Below are positions 1 to 9,391 of a stretch of 64,000 bases of DNA, in pieces. The translations under genes and the position numbers were made by a program. Below the pieces are notes generated by a model. It had not been told where the DNA came from. It saw only the letters and a list, made by a program, of their open reading frames with translations, and did no database searches. This DNA is from Pseudomonas brassicacearum (GTDB taxonomy: Bacteria > Pseudomonadota > Gammaproteobacteria > Pseudomonadales > Pseudomonadaceae), in the NCBI RefSeq assembly GCF_003732225.1, contig NZ_MOBJ01000034.1, positions 372,001 to 436,000 on the forward strand. The letters are read 5' to 3'. Numbering within the stretch: the first letter of the stretch is position 1; every line of letters begins with the position of its first letter.

Positions 1-612
1 GCTGAAACCACGGCGGCGCATGCCTTCGAAGTTCATGCTGCGGGCTTCGGCAGGGTTGCCGAACACCGTGACATAGGCCGGAACGTCCTTGCCAATGGCA
101 GTGCCCATGCCGGAAAAGCTGTGGGCGCCAATATGGCAATACTGATGAACCAGGGTAAAACCGGACAGGATCGCCCAGTCATCGACGTGCACATGACCGG
201 CCAACGCAGTGTTGTTGACCAGGATGCAGTTATTGCCGATAACGCTGTCATGGCCAATGTGGGCATAGGCCATGATCAGGTTGTGATCACCCAGGGTCGT
301 TTCGGAACGATCCTGAATCGTGCCACGGTGAATCGTCACGCCTTCACGGATGACATTGTGGTCACCGATCACCAGGCGGGTTTCTTCACCCTTGTACTTC
401 AAATCGGGCGTGTCCTCACCTACCGAGGAAAACTGGTAAATGCGGTTGTGCTTACCGATACGTGTCGGCCCCTTGAGAATCACGTGCGGGCCGATCACTG
501 TTCCCTCGCCGATTTCCACACCAGCGCCGACGATCGACCACGGGCCGACCTCGACGTCGTCGGCCAGAATGGCCGTCGGATCGATGATTGCGCGAGGGTC
601 AATCAAACTCAT
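1..612 (-). CDS. lpxA: UDP-N-acetylglucosamine O-acyltransferase LpxA, partial
   Basis: This is the first enzyme of lipid A synthesis, transferring a 3-hydroxyacyl chain from acyl-ACP to UDP-GlcNAc in the cytoplasm. Translation from the ATG at 612 gives MSLIDPRAIIDPTA followed by repeated hexapeptide units of the left-handed beta-helix (for example PHVILKGPTRIG and HVHVDDWAI). The first 204 codons lie in the window and the 3' end (about 54 codons by family length) runs off the left edge. The start overlaps the fabZ stop as ATGA, which suggests translational coupling. The gene order fabZ-lpxA is the usual pseudomonad one. The shorter reading frames in this stretch on either strand are shadows. 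Confidence 0.95.
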   Translation of the reverse strand, partial: MSLIDPRAIIDPTAILADDVEVGPWSIVGAGVEIGEGTVIGPHVILKGPTRIGKHNRIYQFSSVGEDTPDLKYKGEETRLVIGDHNVIREGVTIHRGTIQDRSETTLGDHNLIMAYAHIGHDSVIGNNCILVNNTALAGHVHVDDWAILSGFTLVHQYCHIGAHSFSGMGTAIGKDVPAYVTVFGNPAEARSMNFEGMRRRGFS

Positions 613-1049
613 AGTTTGCGTTCCGCGCAGATGATTTCAGCAGAGCAGACTGGCTTGCCATCGACCGAAGCCTGGCATTCGAACTTCCAGATCTGACGCT
701 TGCAGCTGATGAACCTGGCTTCAAGAATCAACTGATCACCCGGCAGAACCGGTTGGCGGAAACGCAGCTTGTCGGAGCCGACGAAGTAGTAAAGCGTGCC
801 ATCGGCAGGCTTGACGTCGAGCATTTTGAAACCAAGGATCCCGGCAGCCTGAGCCATCGCTTCAATGATCAGTACGCCCGGCATGATTGGATGCGCCGGA
901 AAGTGACCATTGAAGAACGGCTCGTTGATGCTGACATTCTTGTAGGCGCGAATGCGCTTGCCCTCAACATCCAGCTCCACTACCCGGTCCACCAACAGGA
1001 ACGGGTAACGGTGAGGCAGGTATTCGCGAATCTCGTTGATGTCCATCAT
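609..1049 (-). CDS. fabZ: 3-hydroxyacyl-ACP dehydratase FabZ
   Basis: Hot-dog-fold dehydratase of type II fatty acid synthesis that converts 3-hydroxyacyl-ACP to trans-2-enoyl-ACP. The protein is 146 aa from MMDINEIREYLPHRYPFLLVD. It carries the family signature NGHFPAHPIMPGVLIIEAMAQ, with the catalytic His in GHFP and the Glu in LIIEA. A longer frame opens with a TTG at 1109, but the ATG pair at 1044-1049 matches the usual family start. The stop overlaps the lpxA start (ATGA). It lies in the lpxD-fabZ-lpxA block, which balances acyl chains between phospholipid and lipid A. No good Shine-Dalgarno sequence is visible before the ATG pair. Confidence 0.95.
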   Translation of the reverse strand: MMDINEIREYLPHRYPFLLVDRVVELDVEGKRIRAYKNVSINEPFFNGHFPAHPIMPGVLIIEAMAQAAGILGFKMLDVKPADGTLYYFVGSDKLRFRQPVLPGDQLILEARFISCKRQIWKFECQASVDGKPVCSAEIICAERKL

Positions 1050-1157
1050 TTCGGGGGGAAGCCTATGTAAAGATTGGGAGCGCGCGACTGACGCACACTC
1101 CTCTAGCAAATCAAGGAGGCAGTCTAACGGCTGTGCACACTTGATATGGAAATGGTA

Positions 1158-2213
1158 TCAGCCATCTGATGAAGCATTGCTGTCAGGGGTCACGTCCCCA
1201 ACACGCTTTTCCAGCTGTCGCAGACGTCGCGCGATGTCATCGAGCTGACGGATACGTGCCGCGCTTTTACGCCACTCGGCAGCCGGTTGCATGGCCGTTC
1301 CGGAGGAATATGAACCCGGCTCGGTAATCGAGTGAGTCACCATGGTCATTCCGGTCAGGAATACGTTGTCGCAAATATCAATGTGCCCAACCAGCCCTAC
1401 ACCACCCGCCAGCATGCAGTGCTTGCCGATTTTGGTGCTGCCGGAAATCCCCACGCACGCCGCCATGGCGGTGTGATCACCGACCTGCACGTTGTGGGCA
1501 ATCTGAATCTGGTTATCGAGCTTCACGCCATTGCCGATGATGGTGTCGGCCAACGCACCGCGGTCGATGGCGGTATTCACGCCAATCTCCACATCGTCAC
1601 CGATCAATACCCCACCGACCTGGGCGATTTTCTGCCAGATGCCTTTTTCGTTGGCAAAACCAAAGCCTTCACCACCGAGCACGGCGCCGGACTGAATGAC
1701 CACGCGCTTGCCAATGCGAACGTCGTGGTACAGCGTCACACGCGGGGCCAACCAGCCGCCCTCGCCGATCTCGCTACGCGCACCAATGAAGCAGTGCGCA
1801 CCGACCGTCACGCCTGCGGCGATTCGCGCAGCACTTTCGATCACGGCAAACGCGCCGATACTCGCTGCCGGATCAACCACTGCATCCGCCGCCACAACCG
1901 CTGTCGGATGAATACCGGCAGCAGCCTTCGGCTTGGGATCGAACAGGTGGGAAACCCGCGCATACGCCGCGTACGGATCGGGCACAACCAGCGCATCACC
2001 GGCAAAACCTTCTGCGTCAGCGGCCTTCAGCAACACGGCTGCGGCCTGGCTGTCGGCCAGATATTTACGGTATTGGGGGTTTGCCAGAAAGCTCAACTGA
2101 GCTGGGCCAGCCTCCTGCAAGGTGGCTAGCCCAGTGATTTCTTTCTCCGGGTCGCCACGAAGGGTGGCGCCGAGGAACTCGGCCAATTGGCCGAGCTTTA
2201 TAGTCGCTGTCAT
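1158..2213 (-). CDS. lpxD: UDP-3-O-(3-hydroxyacyl)glucosamine N-acyltransferase LpxD
   Basis: Third committed step of lipid A synthesis: N-acylation of UDP-3-O-acyl-glucosamine. The 351-aa protein has an N-terminal uridine-binding domain (about 1-100), a long hexapeptide-repeat beta-helix (about 105-300, e.g. GVTVGAHCFIGARSEIGEG) and a short helical C-terminus (RRLRQLEKRVGD). The probable catalytic His lies in IQIAHNVQVGDH. It starts 3 bp after the skp stop, so it is co-transcribed with skp and bamA. About 108 bp without a gene separate it from fabZ. Length and order are those of pseudomonads. Confidence 0.96.
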   Translation of the reverse strand: MTATIKLGQLAEFLGATLRGDPEKEITGLATLQEAGPAQLSFLANPQYRKYLADSQAAAVLLKAADAEGFAGDALVVPDPYAAYARVSHLFDPKPKAAAGIHPTAVVAADAVVDPAASIGAFAVIESAARIAAGVTVGAHCFIGARSEIGEGGWLAPRVTLYHDVRIGKRVVIQSGAVLGGEGFGFANEKGIWQKIAQVGGVLIGDDVEIGVNTAIDRGALADTIIGNGVKLDNQIQIAHNVQVGDHTAMAACVGISGSTKIGKHCMLAGGVGLVGHIDICDNVFLTGMTMVTHSITEPGSYSSGTAMQPAAEWRKSAARIRQLDDIARRLRQLEKRVGDVTPDSNASSDG

Positions 2214-2216
2214 GGA

Positions 2217-2720
2217 TTACTTCAGCTGATTCATGCGCTCGATAACCTGGCGAGTGATGTCGTACTGAGGCTTGACATCAATCACTGCGCCACGCTCGAA
2301 GACCAGGTCATAAGCACCTTTCTTGATGACTTCTTCCACAGCGCTATCCAGTTTCGGCTTGAGCTGCTTCAGCATTTCACGGTCAGCAACGGCTTTGGCT
2401 TCGTTCAGCTCTTTGGACTGGAACTGGAAGTCACGAGCCTTCTGCTTGAACTCGAGCTCAAGACGCTCACGCTCGCCCTGGGCCATTTTGTCGCCACCGC
2501 TAACCAGACGATCCTGGATGCCTTTGGCACTGCTTTCCAGGGTTTTGAGCTTGGTCAGCTGCGGGCCGAACTTCTTCTCGGCATCCACGGCGTACTTCTT
2601 CGCCGCGTCAGACTCCAGCAGAGCCATTTGATAGTTCAGTACCGCGATTTTCATTTCGGCAAATGCCGGGGTTGCTACCAGGACAGTTGCCAGGAGAACC
2701 AATTGAGTCAACTTACGCAC
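2217..2720 (-). CDS. skp: Periplasmic chaperone Skp/OmpH
   Basis: Trimeric periplasmic chaperone that holds unfolded outer membrane proteins on the way to the BAM complex. The 167-aa product has a signal peptide (about residues 1-21, cleaved after ATPAFA) and a long charged coiled-coil body (about 45-120, rich in K/E/Q). The start codon is GTG, preceded by GTAGGAG at the proper distance. It lies between bamA and lpxD, its normal place. The gene is also called ompH or hlpA. Compact size and alternating helical charge are typical of the family. Confidence 0.93.
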   Translation of the reverse strand: MRKLTQLVLLATVLVATPAFAEMKIAVLNYQMALLESDAAKKYAVDAEKKFGPQLTKLKTLESSAKGIQDRLVSGGDKMAQGERERLELEFKQKARDFQFQSKELNEAKAVADREMLKQLKPKLDSAVEEVIKKGAYDLVFERGAVIDVKPQYDITRQVIERMNQLK

Positions 2721-2765
2721 GATGCACTCCTACAAAATCCATTGTCGTTATCTTGGATCAGACTA

Positions 2766-5144
2766 TTAGAAAGTCTGACCGAGGGAGAATTGGAACACCT
2801 GGGTCTCTGCATTGCTGTCCGGTTTCTTGACCGGCATTGCCAAGGCAAAGCTCAACGGACCGAGGGCGGTAACCCATGTCACGCCAACACCCACCGAACT
2901 GGCCATATTGGCCAGACTGACTTCGTTGCACTGCGTTTTGGACTTCGAACCATCGGCGTTAGTGCTCTGCGTGCAAGACGAGTCGAACACGTTACCCACG
3001 TCCCAGAATACCGACGTGCGCAAGGAACGCTGATCTTTCACGAACGGCAGAGGGAACAGAACCTCTACACCGCCCTGAATCAGGACGTTACCACCAAACG
3101 GCAGCGCATTCTGGTCCGGGTCGACGGAAGTTCCCGGGTTAACGCCACGGCTCGGCGTACTGCGAGGCCCCAAGGTGCTGTCCTTGAAGCCGCGAACCGA
3201 GTTGAAACCACCTGCGTAGTAGTTCTCGTAGAACGGCAGGCCACTGGTCGAACCGTAACCATCACCATAGCCCAGCTCTGTATGCAGACGCATGGTGTAG
3301 TTGTCGGTCAATGGCTGGAACAGCTGACCACGGTAATCAAGCTTGAAGAACGACAGGTCGCTACCTGGTGTTGTCGCTTCCATCGTCAAGCTCTGGGAGT
3401 GACCACGGGTCGCCAGCACGCCTTTGTTCAGAGTCGACTCGGACCAACCGGCCGAGGCCTTGAAGTTCAGGTACTGGTCGCCTTCACGGTTAACGAAGTC
3501 AAAAATCTCGTCAACGGTGTACTGCCCGGTCTTGATCTTGTCTTGCTGCGCCGTCAGACCGAAGGTCAGACGCGAAGTCTCGCTGATCGGATAACCGACG
3601 CTGACACCGGCACCCAGGCTGTCTACCGCATAGCTGGCTACGTTGACGTCGAGGTTTTTGTAGTCAGTGGTGCGATAGAAAGCGTTGTAACCCAGGCTCA
3701 CGCCATCGGCGGTCCAGTACGGGTCGACATAACCGAAGTTGTAACGGCTCTGGTACTGGCTACGGGTCAAGCCGATGCTGACCTTGTTACCGGTACCCAG
3801 GAAGTTGTTCTGGGTAATCGAACCACCCAGGATCAAACCGGCGCTCTGAGCAAAACCAACGCTGGCGGTAATCGAACCGGAAGCTTGTTCTTCAACGGCG
3901 TAGTTCACGTCAACCTGGTCATCGACACCCGGTACGGCCGGCGTCTCGACGTTGACTTCCTTGAAGAAGCCCAGACGCTCCAGACGGGTCTTGGACTGGT
4001 CGATCAGGTAGGTCGAAGCCCAGCCACCTTCCATCTGGCGCATTTCACGACGCAGCACTTCGTCTTCCGACTTGGTGTTGCCGCGGAAGTTGATACGGTT
4101 TACGTAAGCACGCTTGCCCGGATCGACCACAAAGGTGATATCGACCGTGTGATCGTCATCATGTGGAGTCGGTACACCGTTGACGTTGGCGAAGGTGTAA
4201 CCCTCGTTACCCAGGCGACGGGTGATCAGTTCAGAAGTCGTGGTCATCAGCTTGCGCGAGAACACCTGACCTTTTTGCACCAGCAGCAGCGCCTTGACCT
4301 GGTCTTCAGGGACTTTCAGGTCACCGCTGAGCTTCACGTCACGAACGTTGTACTTCTGACCTTCGTTGACGTTAACGGTGATATAGACGTGTTTTTTGTC
4401 CGGAGTGATCGAAACCTGGGTCGAAGCAATATCCATGTTGATATAGCCACGGTCCAGGTAATAGGAGCGCAGACGCTCCAGGTCACCGGAGAGTTTTTCA
4501 CGAGCGTACTTGTCATCGTTCTTGAAGAACGACAGCCAGTTGGTGGTCTTGAGTTCGAACAGGTCGATCAGGTCTTCATCAGGGAAAACCGTGTTACCCA
4601 CCACGTTGATGTGCTGGATGGCGGCAACAGTGCCTTCGTTGATATTGACCTTCAAGCCAACGCGGTTACGCGGCTGAGGAACAACCTCGGTATCGACGGT
4701 CGCAGAGTAGCGGCCTTGAGCGACGTACTGACGCTGCAGCTCGTTACGCACGCCTTCAAGCGTCGCACGCTGGAAGATCTCGCCTTCGGCCAGACCGGAT
4801 TGTTTAAGGCCTTTCATCAGGTCTTCAGTGGAGATCGCCTTGTTACCTTCGATCTCGATACTGGCAACCGACGGACGCTCGACTACAGTAATGACCAGGA
4901 CATTGCCATCGCGGCCCAGCTGGATATCTTGAAAGAACCCGGTTTTGAACAGCGCACGAGTGGATTCCACCAGGCGACGATCATCCGCCTGTTCACCGAC
5001 GTTCAACGGCAAGGCACCAAAGACGCTACCCGCGGATACCCGCTGGAGGCCATTGACGCGAATATCGGAGATAGTGAAGGACTCGGCGTGAACTTCGGCG
5101 ATCATCAATACGGTGAGAACCGCAGTTAGCAGCAGACGTTTCAT
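2766..5144 (-). CDS. bamA: Outer membrane protein assembly factor BamA
   Basis: Central subunit of the BAM complex that inserts beta-barrel proteins into the outer membrane (Opr86 in P. aeruginosa). The protein is 792 aa from MKRLLLTAVLTVLMIAEVHA, a clear signal peptide. The chosen ATG at 5144 follows GAAAGGAC, and an upstream in-frame extension of nine residues is rejected. Five POTRA domains fill about residues 22-425, followed by a C-terminal barrel carrying the conserved VRGF of the L6 loop near residue 650. It ends in SLGQTF with a terminal Phe, as expected of barrel proteins. Neighbours rseP and skp are the standard context. Confidence 0.97.
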   Translation of the reverse strand: MKRLLLTAVLTVLMIAEVHAESFTISDIRVNGLQRVSAGSVFGALPLNVGEQADDRRLVESTRALFKTGFFQDIQLGRDGNVLVITVVERPSVASIEIEGNKAISTEDLMKGLKQSGLAEGEIFQRATLEGVRNELQRQYVAQGRYSATVDTEVVPQPRNRVGLKVNINEGTVAAIQHINVVGNTVFPDEDLIDLFELKTTNWLSFFKNDDKYAREKLSGDLERLRSYYLDRGYINMDIASTQVSITPDKKHVYITVNVNEGQKYNVRDVKLSGDLKVPEDQVKALLLVQKGQVFSRKLMTTTSELITRRLGNEGYTFANVNGVPTPHDDDHTVDITFVVDPGKRAYVNRINFRGNTKSEDEVLRREMRQMEGGWASTYLIDQSKTRLERLGFFKEVNVETPAVPGVDDQVDVNYAVEEQASGSITASVGFAQSAGLILGGSITQNNFLGTGNKVSIGLTRSQYQSRYNFGYVDPYWTADGVSLGYNAFYRTTDYKNLDVNVASYAVDSLGAGVSVGYPISETSRLTFGLTAQQDKIKTGQYTVDEIFDFVNREGDQYLNFKASAGWSESTLNKGVLATRGHSQSLTMEATTPGSDLSFFKLDYRGQLFQPLTDNYTMRLHTELGYGDGYGSTSGLPFYENYYAGGFNSVRGFKDSTLGPRSTPSRGVNPGTSVDPDQNALPFGGNVLIQGGVEVLFPLPFVKDQRSLRTSVFWDVGNVFDSSCTQSTNADGSKSKTQCNEVSLANMASSVGVGVTWVTALGPLSFALAMPVKKPDSNAETQVFQFSLGQTF

Positions 5145-5218
5145 GAAGTCCTTTCTTATTCCAACTGGCAATAAACAAACTGCCGCAAAATGCGGCAGAT
5201 TCGCAATTCAGCGAAGCG

Positions 5219-6571
5219 TTACAGTCGACCCAGATCGTTGACCAGAGCAAGCAACATCACCCCGATCACCAAACTGATACCGATCTGTATCCCCCAACCC
5301 TGCACCCGATCCGACAAGGGACGACCACGCGTCCACTCGATCAGATAAAACAACAAATGCCCCCCATCCAGTACAGGAATGGGCAACAAATTCAGAACTC
5401 CCAGGCTAATACTCAGATAAGCCAGGAAATTCAGGAAATCAGCGACACCCGACTGGGCAGAAGCGCCCGCCACTTTAGCAATGGTTATCGGTCCACTCAA
5501 GTTTTTTACCGAGAGCTCGCCGAACAACATTTTCTTTAGTGAATCAAGGGTCAACACACTCATGGTCCAAGTGCGTCGAGCACCCTCGCCAATTGCTGCC
5601 ACAGGACCGAAGCTGACCTCGCGAATCATCGCTGGTGGCCAATCGACAGCCTTGACCCCGGCACCCAGATAACCGGTGGCCACTTTTTCCTTGCCACGGG
5701 TTGCCAAGGTCACAGGGACGTCGATTTGAGCACCGTCGCGCTCAATGTGCAGCACAATTTTGGTATCAGGACGTACACGGACCCAATCAACCACTTGCTG
5801 CCAGTCGCTCAACGCCTGACCATCGAGCGCCAGCAGACGGTCGCCGGTCTTCAGGCCGGCAGCCTGCGCCGGGCCTTTGGGGTCAAGTTCAGCCAACACC
5901 GGTGGCAATTCCGGACGCCAAGGACGAATACCCAGCGAGCGAATCGGATCCGGCTCATCGGCGCCCTTGAGCCAATGGTCCAGGACCAGCTCACGAGGTG
6001 AATCAGCGGTAGAGCCCTGCTCGCGCACCAGCAACTGCAAGGAACCGCTTTCACCGAGACGCCGGACCAGCTGCAGATTCACTGCCGCCCAACCCGAAGT
6101 CGGCTCGCCGTCGATGGCGACAATTTCCTGGCCTGGGCTCAAACCAGCCTTGGCGGCAAGGCTGCCGATCTCAACGGCACCAATGACGGGGCGTACCTGC
6201 TCCGTCCCCAGCATTGCCAGCGCCCAAAAGAACACCAATGCCAGCAGGAAGTTGGCGATAGGCCCGGCAGCAACGATTGCGATGCGCTGACGAACGGATT
6301 TTCGGTTGAAGGCCTGGTCAAGCTGATCGGCCGGCACTTCGCCTTCACGCTCATCGAGCATTTTCACGTAGCCACCCAGAGGGATGGCGGCGATTACGAA
6401 CTCGGTGCCGCGCCGATCATGCCAGCGCAGCAACGGCAGGCCGAAACCCACGGAGAAACGCAGAACCTTGACGCCACAGCGACGCGCAACCCAGAAATGG
6501 CCAAATTCATGGAAGGTGACCAGCACGCCCAAAGCCACCAGGGTGCCGACAATCATATAGAGCGCGCTCAT
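5219..6571 (-). CDS. rseP: Site-2 intramembrane zinc metalloprotease RseP
   Basis: Intramembrane protease that cuts the anti-sigma factor (MucA/RseA) after DegS-type cleavage, releasing the envelope-stress sigma factor; in Pseudomonas this is the AlgU pathway (MucP). The 450-aa product has the zinc motif HEFGH at residues 21-25 in the first membrane helix. Two periplasmic PDZ domains cover about 110-310. The second metal-binding motif NLLPIPVLDGGH lies near residue 395 in a late membrane helix. It sits between dxr and bamA with short gaps, consistent with one transcript. Confidence 0.96.
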   Translation of the reverse strand: MSALYMIVGTLVALGVLVTFHEFGHFWVARRCGVKVLRFSVGFGLPLLRWHDRRGTEFVIAAIPLGGYVKMLDEREGEVPADQLDQAFNRKSVRQRIAIVAAGPIANFLLALVFFWALAMLGTEQVRPVIGAVEIGSLAAKAGLSPGQEIVAIDGEPTSGWAAVNLQLVRRLGESGSLQLLVREQGSTADSPRELVLDHWLKGADEPDPIRSLGIRPWRPELPPVLAELDPKGPAQAAGLKTGDRLLALDGQALSDWQQVVDWVRVRPDTKIVLHIERDGAQIDVPVTLATRGKEKVATGYLGAGVKAVDWPPAMIREVSFGPVAAIGEGARRTWTMSVLTLDSLKKMLFGELSVKNLSGPITIAKVAGASAQSGVADFLNFLAYLSISLGVLNLLPIPVLDGGHLLFYLIEWTRGRPLSDRVQGWGIQIGISLVIGVMLLALVNDLGRL

Positions 6572-6625
6572 CTACTTTCTCCGCAATCCTATTCAGTGCT
6601 GCCGCGAGCAAACCAGCCGCAACAC

Positions 6626-7816
6626 CTATCGCCCGTGACGACTCAACCAACGCTCGGCAAGGACACGCGCTTTCGCGTCCGCAGTGAAAACCGCATCGAG
6701 ATCATCGACCGAAACCACAGGCTCGAGGTTTAACACCTCTTCGATGATACTCGCGATCTCCAGGTAACGGACACGTCCATCGAGAAAGGCTGCAACAGCC
6801 ACCTCATTCGCCGCGTTCAGCATGGCCGGAGCACTGTTGCCGGCCTCCGCCGCATGACGCGCCAGACGCAAGCACGGGAATCGCTCTTCGTCAGGCGCCT
6901 GGAAGTCCAGGCGCGCGATCGCGAACAGATCAAGCGGCGCAACCCCGGAGTCGATGCGCTCAGGCCATGCCAGCGCGTTAGCGATCGGTGTCCGCATATC
7001 CGGATTGCCCAACTGCGCCAATACCGAACCGTCAACGTAGTCGACCAGCGAATGAATCACGCTTTGTGGATGAATCACCACTTCGATCTGCGATGGCTTG
7101 GCATCAAACAGCCAACAGGCCTCGATCAACTCCAGGCCCTTGTTCATCATGCTGGCCGAATCGACCGAAATCTTGCGCCCCATCGACCAGTTGGGATGGG
7201 CACACGCCTGCTCTGGCGTAACATGCGCCAACTCAGCCATGGACGTCTGCCGGAACGGACCGCCAGAGGCTGTCAGCAAAATCCGTCGAACACCTACAGC
7301 GCCAAGCCCACGGGAAAAGTCTGCGGGCATGCACTGAAAGATTGCGTTGTGCTCGCTGTCGATGGGCAGCAGCACTGACCCGCTCTTGTGCACGGCCTGC
7401 ATGAACAGAGCGCCGGACATCACCAGCGCTTCCTTGTTGGCCAGCAGAATCTTCTTGCCCGCCTCGACCGCCGCCAGTGTCGGACGCAAACCGGCCGCAC
7501 CGACAATCGCTGCCATCACCGCATCGACTTCAGCGTCGGAGGCGACCTGACACAAGCCCTCCTCCCCCACCAGAACGCGCGTCGAAAGGCCGGCCGCCCG
7601 CAGATCGTCTTGCAGGCGCCGGGCAGCCACGGGCTCTGGCACCACCGCAAAACGCGGCACATGGCGAATGCACAAGGCCAGCAGCTCACTCAGACGAGAG
7701 AAACCGCTCAAAGCGAAGACTTGATAGCGCTCAGGGTGACGAGCGATGACATCAAGGGTGCTCAGACCAATGGAGCCGGTCGCACCCAGAACAGTGATCT
7801 GTTGTGGGCGGCTCAT
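6626..7816 (-). CDS. dxr: 1-deoxy-D-xylulose 5-phosphate reductoisomerase
   Basis: Makes 2-C-methyl-D-erythritol 4-phosphate, the committed step of the MEP isoprenoid pathway, with NADPH and a divalent metal. The protein is 396 aa from MSRPQQITVLGATGSIG, with the NADPH-binding GATGSIG at the N-terminus. Metal and substrate motifs include LLPIDSEHNAIFQ and SVDSASMMNKGLE. The ATG at 7816 overlaps the cdsA stop (ATGA), so it is preferred over an upstream in-frame start five codons earlier. With uppS nearby, the operon covers both the supply and the use of isoprenoid precursors. Confidence 0.96.
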   Translation of the reverse strand: MSRPQQITVLGATGSIGLSTLDVIARHPERYQVFALSGFSRLSELLALCIRHVPRFAVVPEPVAARRLQDDLRAAGLSTRVLVGEEGLCQVASDAEVDAVMAAIVGAAGLRPTLAAVEAGKKILLANKEALVMSGALFMQAVHKSGSVLLPIDSEHNAIFQCMPADFSRGLGAVGVRRILLTASGGPFRQTSMAELAHVTPEQACAHPNWSMGRKISVDSASMMNKGLELIEACWLFDAKPSQIEVVIHPQSVIHSLVDYVDGSVLAQLGNPDMRTPIANALAWPERIDSGVAPLDLFAIARLDFQAPDEERFPCLRLARHAAEAGNSAPAMLNAANEVAVAAFLDGRVRYLEIASIIEEVLNLEPVVSVDDLDAVFTADAKARVLAERWLSRHGR

Positions 7817-8619
7817 GGTGCTGCCATCCACAGCAATACCGCAAACACGGGAATCGCCGCGGTGAGACTGTCGATACGGTCCAGTACGCCGCCGTGGCCA
7901 GGCAGCAGATTACTGCTGTCCTTGATTCCCGACTGACGCTTGAACATGCTTTCGGTCAAATCGCCAACCACCGAAATAAACACGATAATCGCCGCGCCGA
8001 TCAGCCCTTTCAGCATCTCGCCGGTCGTCCAGTCACGCACCAGACCAACAATGGCGGTGATCACCAGACTCAGCAGCAAACCACCGTACACACCTTCCCA
8101 GCTTTTACCGGGACTGACGTGCGGAGCAAGTTTACGCTTGCCAAATGCCCGACCGGAAAAGTAAGCGCCAATGTCTGCGCCCCAGACCAACACCATTACC
8201 GCCATGATCAGCCAGTTACCCAGCGGCTCCTGCTTGATCAGGATCAGACCCTGCCAGGCCGGCAACAGGATCAGCAGGCCGATCACCAGCTTGCAGGCTG
8301 CACTGGCCCAATGTTCGCTGGTCTTGGGATAGGTCAGCACCAGGTAAGTCGCCGCTGCCCACCAGAGCACGGCAGCCCCCAGCACCCAAGGCGAAAGCCC
8401 TGGCAGCACATGCATGATAAACAGCATCACCGCGACCACGGCCGCATAAGCGAGGCGAATCGGTTGCGCAGTGAAACCCGCCAAACGCGCCCATTCCCAG
8501 GCACCAAGGGTCACGACCAGGCCGATAAACAGCGCAAAACCGGAACCCTCGAGCAGAAAAAATCCGCACAGGGCGATCGGTAGCAGGATCAGCGCAGTGA
8601 TGATTCGTTGTTTAAGCAT
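7813..8619 (-). CDS. cdsA: Phosphatidate cytidylyltransferase CdsA
   Basis: Condenses CTP and phosphatidate to CDP-diacylglycerol, the precursor of all major phospholipids. The 268-aa polytopic inner-membrane protein has about seven to eight hydrophobic helices. The CDP-DAG synthase signature lies near the C-terminus (GDLTESMFKRQSGIKDSS followed by PGHGGVLDRIDS). Its start shares one base with the uppS stop (TAATG) and its stop overlaps the dxr start, so the three are translationally coupled. The product joins plsB, elsewhere in the window, in phospholipid synthesis. Confidence 0.95.
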   Translation of the reverse strand: MLKQRIITALILLPIALCGFFLLEGSGFALFIGLVVTLGAWEWARLAGFTAQPIRLAYAAVVAVMLFIMHVLPGLSPWVLGAAVLWWAAATYLVLTYPKTSEHWASAACKLVIGLLILLPAWQGLILIKQEPLGNWLIMAVMVLVWGADIGAYFSGRAFGKRKLAPHVSPGKSWEGVYGGLLLSLVITAIVGLVRDWTTGEMLKGLIGAAIIVFISVVGDLTESMFKRQSGIKDSSNLLPGHGGVLDRIDSLTAAIPVFAVLLWMAAP

Positions 8620-9374
8620 TAAACCCGGGCCCCAGCCTCGACCTGCTCACTCGTTTTACCGAAGCGACGCTGGCGAGAAGCGAAATCGGCCAGCGCATTA
8701 CGCATGGCTTCGTGTTTGAAGTCCGGCCAGAACAGGTCGGAAAAATACAGCTCGGAGTACGCCAACTGCCACAGCAGGAAGTTGCTGATGCGATGCTCGC
8801 CGCCGGTACGAATGCACAAATCCGGTAGCGGTAGATCACCGGTAGCCAGGCAGGTTTGCAGCAATTGCGGGGTGATGTCATCCGGACGCAAATGCCCGGC
8901 TTGAACTTCTCGCGCCAGACGCTGCGCAGCCTGCGCGATATCCCACTGGCCGCCGTAGTTCGCAGCGATCTGCAGAACAAAACGATTGGCGCCCACTGTC
9001 ATTGCCTCCGCCTCACGCATTGCCGCTTGAAGCTCGGGATGAAAACGCGAACGGTCACCGATAATACGCAGCGTGATGTTGTTGTCGTTGAGGCGCTTGG
9101 CCTCGCGACGCAATGCCTTGAAAAACAAATCCATCAAGGCGCTGACTTCATCGGCCGGACGCTGCCAGTTTTCACTGGAGAAGGCGAACAGGGTCAGTAC
9201 TTCGACCCCGGCCTCAGCACACACCTCGATGACCGCGCGAACGGCATCGACGCCAGCCTTGTGCCCGGCAACGCCAGGCAAGAAACGTTTTTTTGCCCAG
9301 CGATTATTGCCGTCCATGATGATCGCGACATGGCGCGGCACCACGGAGGGCGCAGTCTGCTTGGTCTTTTCCAT
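8619..9374 (-). CDS. uppS: Undecaprenyl diphosphate synthase UppS
   Basis: cis-Prenyltransferase that extends farnesyl diphosphate with IPP to the C55 carrier lipid used for peptidoglycan and O-antigen. The 251-aa product has the signature HVAIIMDGNNRWA with the essential Asp of MDGN, followed by GHKAGVDAVR. Near the C-terminus lies RTGGEHRISNFLLWQ, which binds IPP and Mg. The gap to frr is 17 bp and the cdsA start overlaps its stop. The synonym ispU is also used. Confidence 0.96.
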   Translation of the reverse strand: MEKTKQTAPSVVPRHVAIIMDGNNRWAKKRFLPGVAGHKAGVDAVRAVIEVCAEAGVEVLTLFAFSSENWQRPADEVSALMDLFFKALRREAKRLNDNNITLRIIGDRSRFHPELQAAMREAEAMTVGANRFVLQIAANYGGQWDIAQAAQRLAREVQAGHLRPDDITPQLLQTCLATGDLPLPDLCIRTGGEHRISNFLLWQLAYSELYFSDLFWPDFKHEAMRNALADFASRQRRFGKTSEQVEAGARV

Positions 9375-9391
9375 GAAGGCGTCCTGACCCC

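Noticed and set aside
2187..5129. 980-codon open frame on the plus strand
   Set aside because: It is antisense to bamA and skp. The bamA product has a signal peptide, POTRA domains and VRGF, while the antisense translation has no recognisable domain; long antisense frames are common in GC-rich pseudomonad genes.
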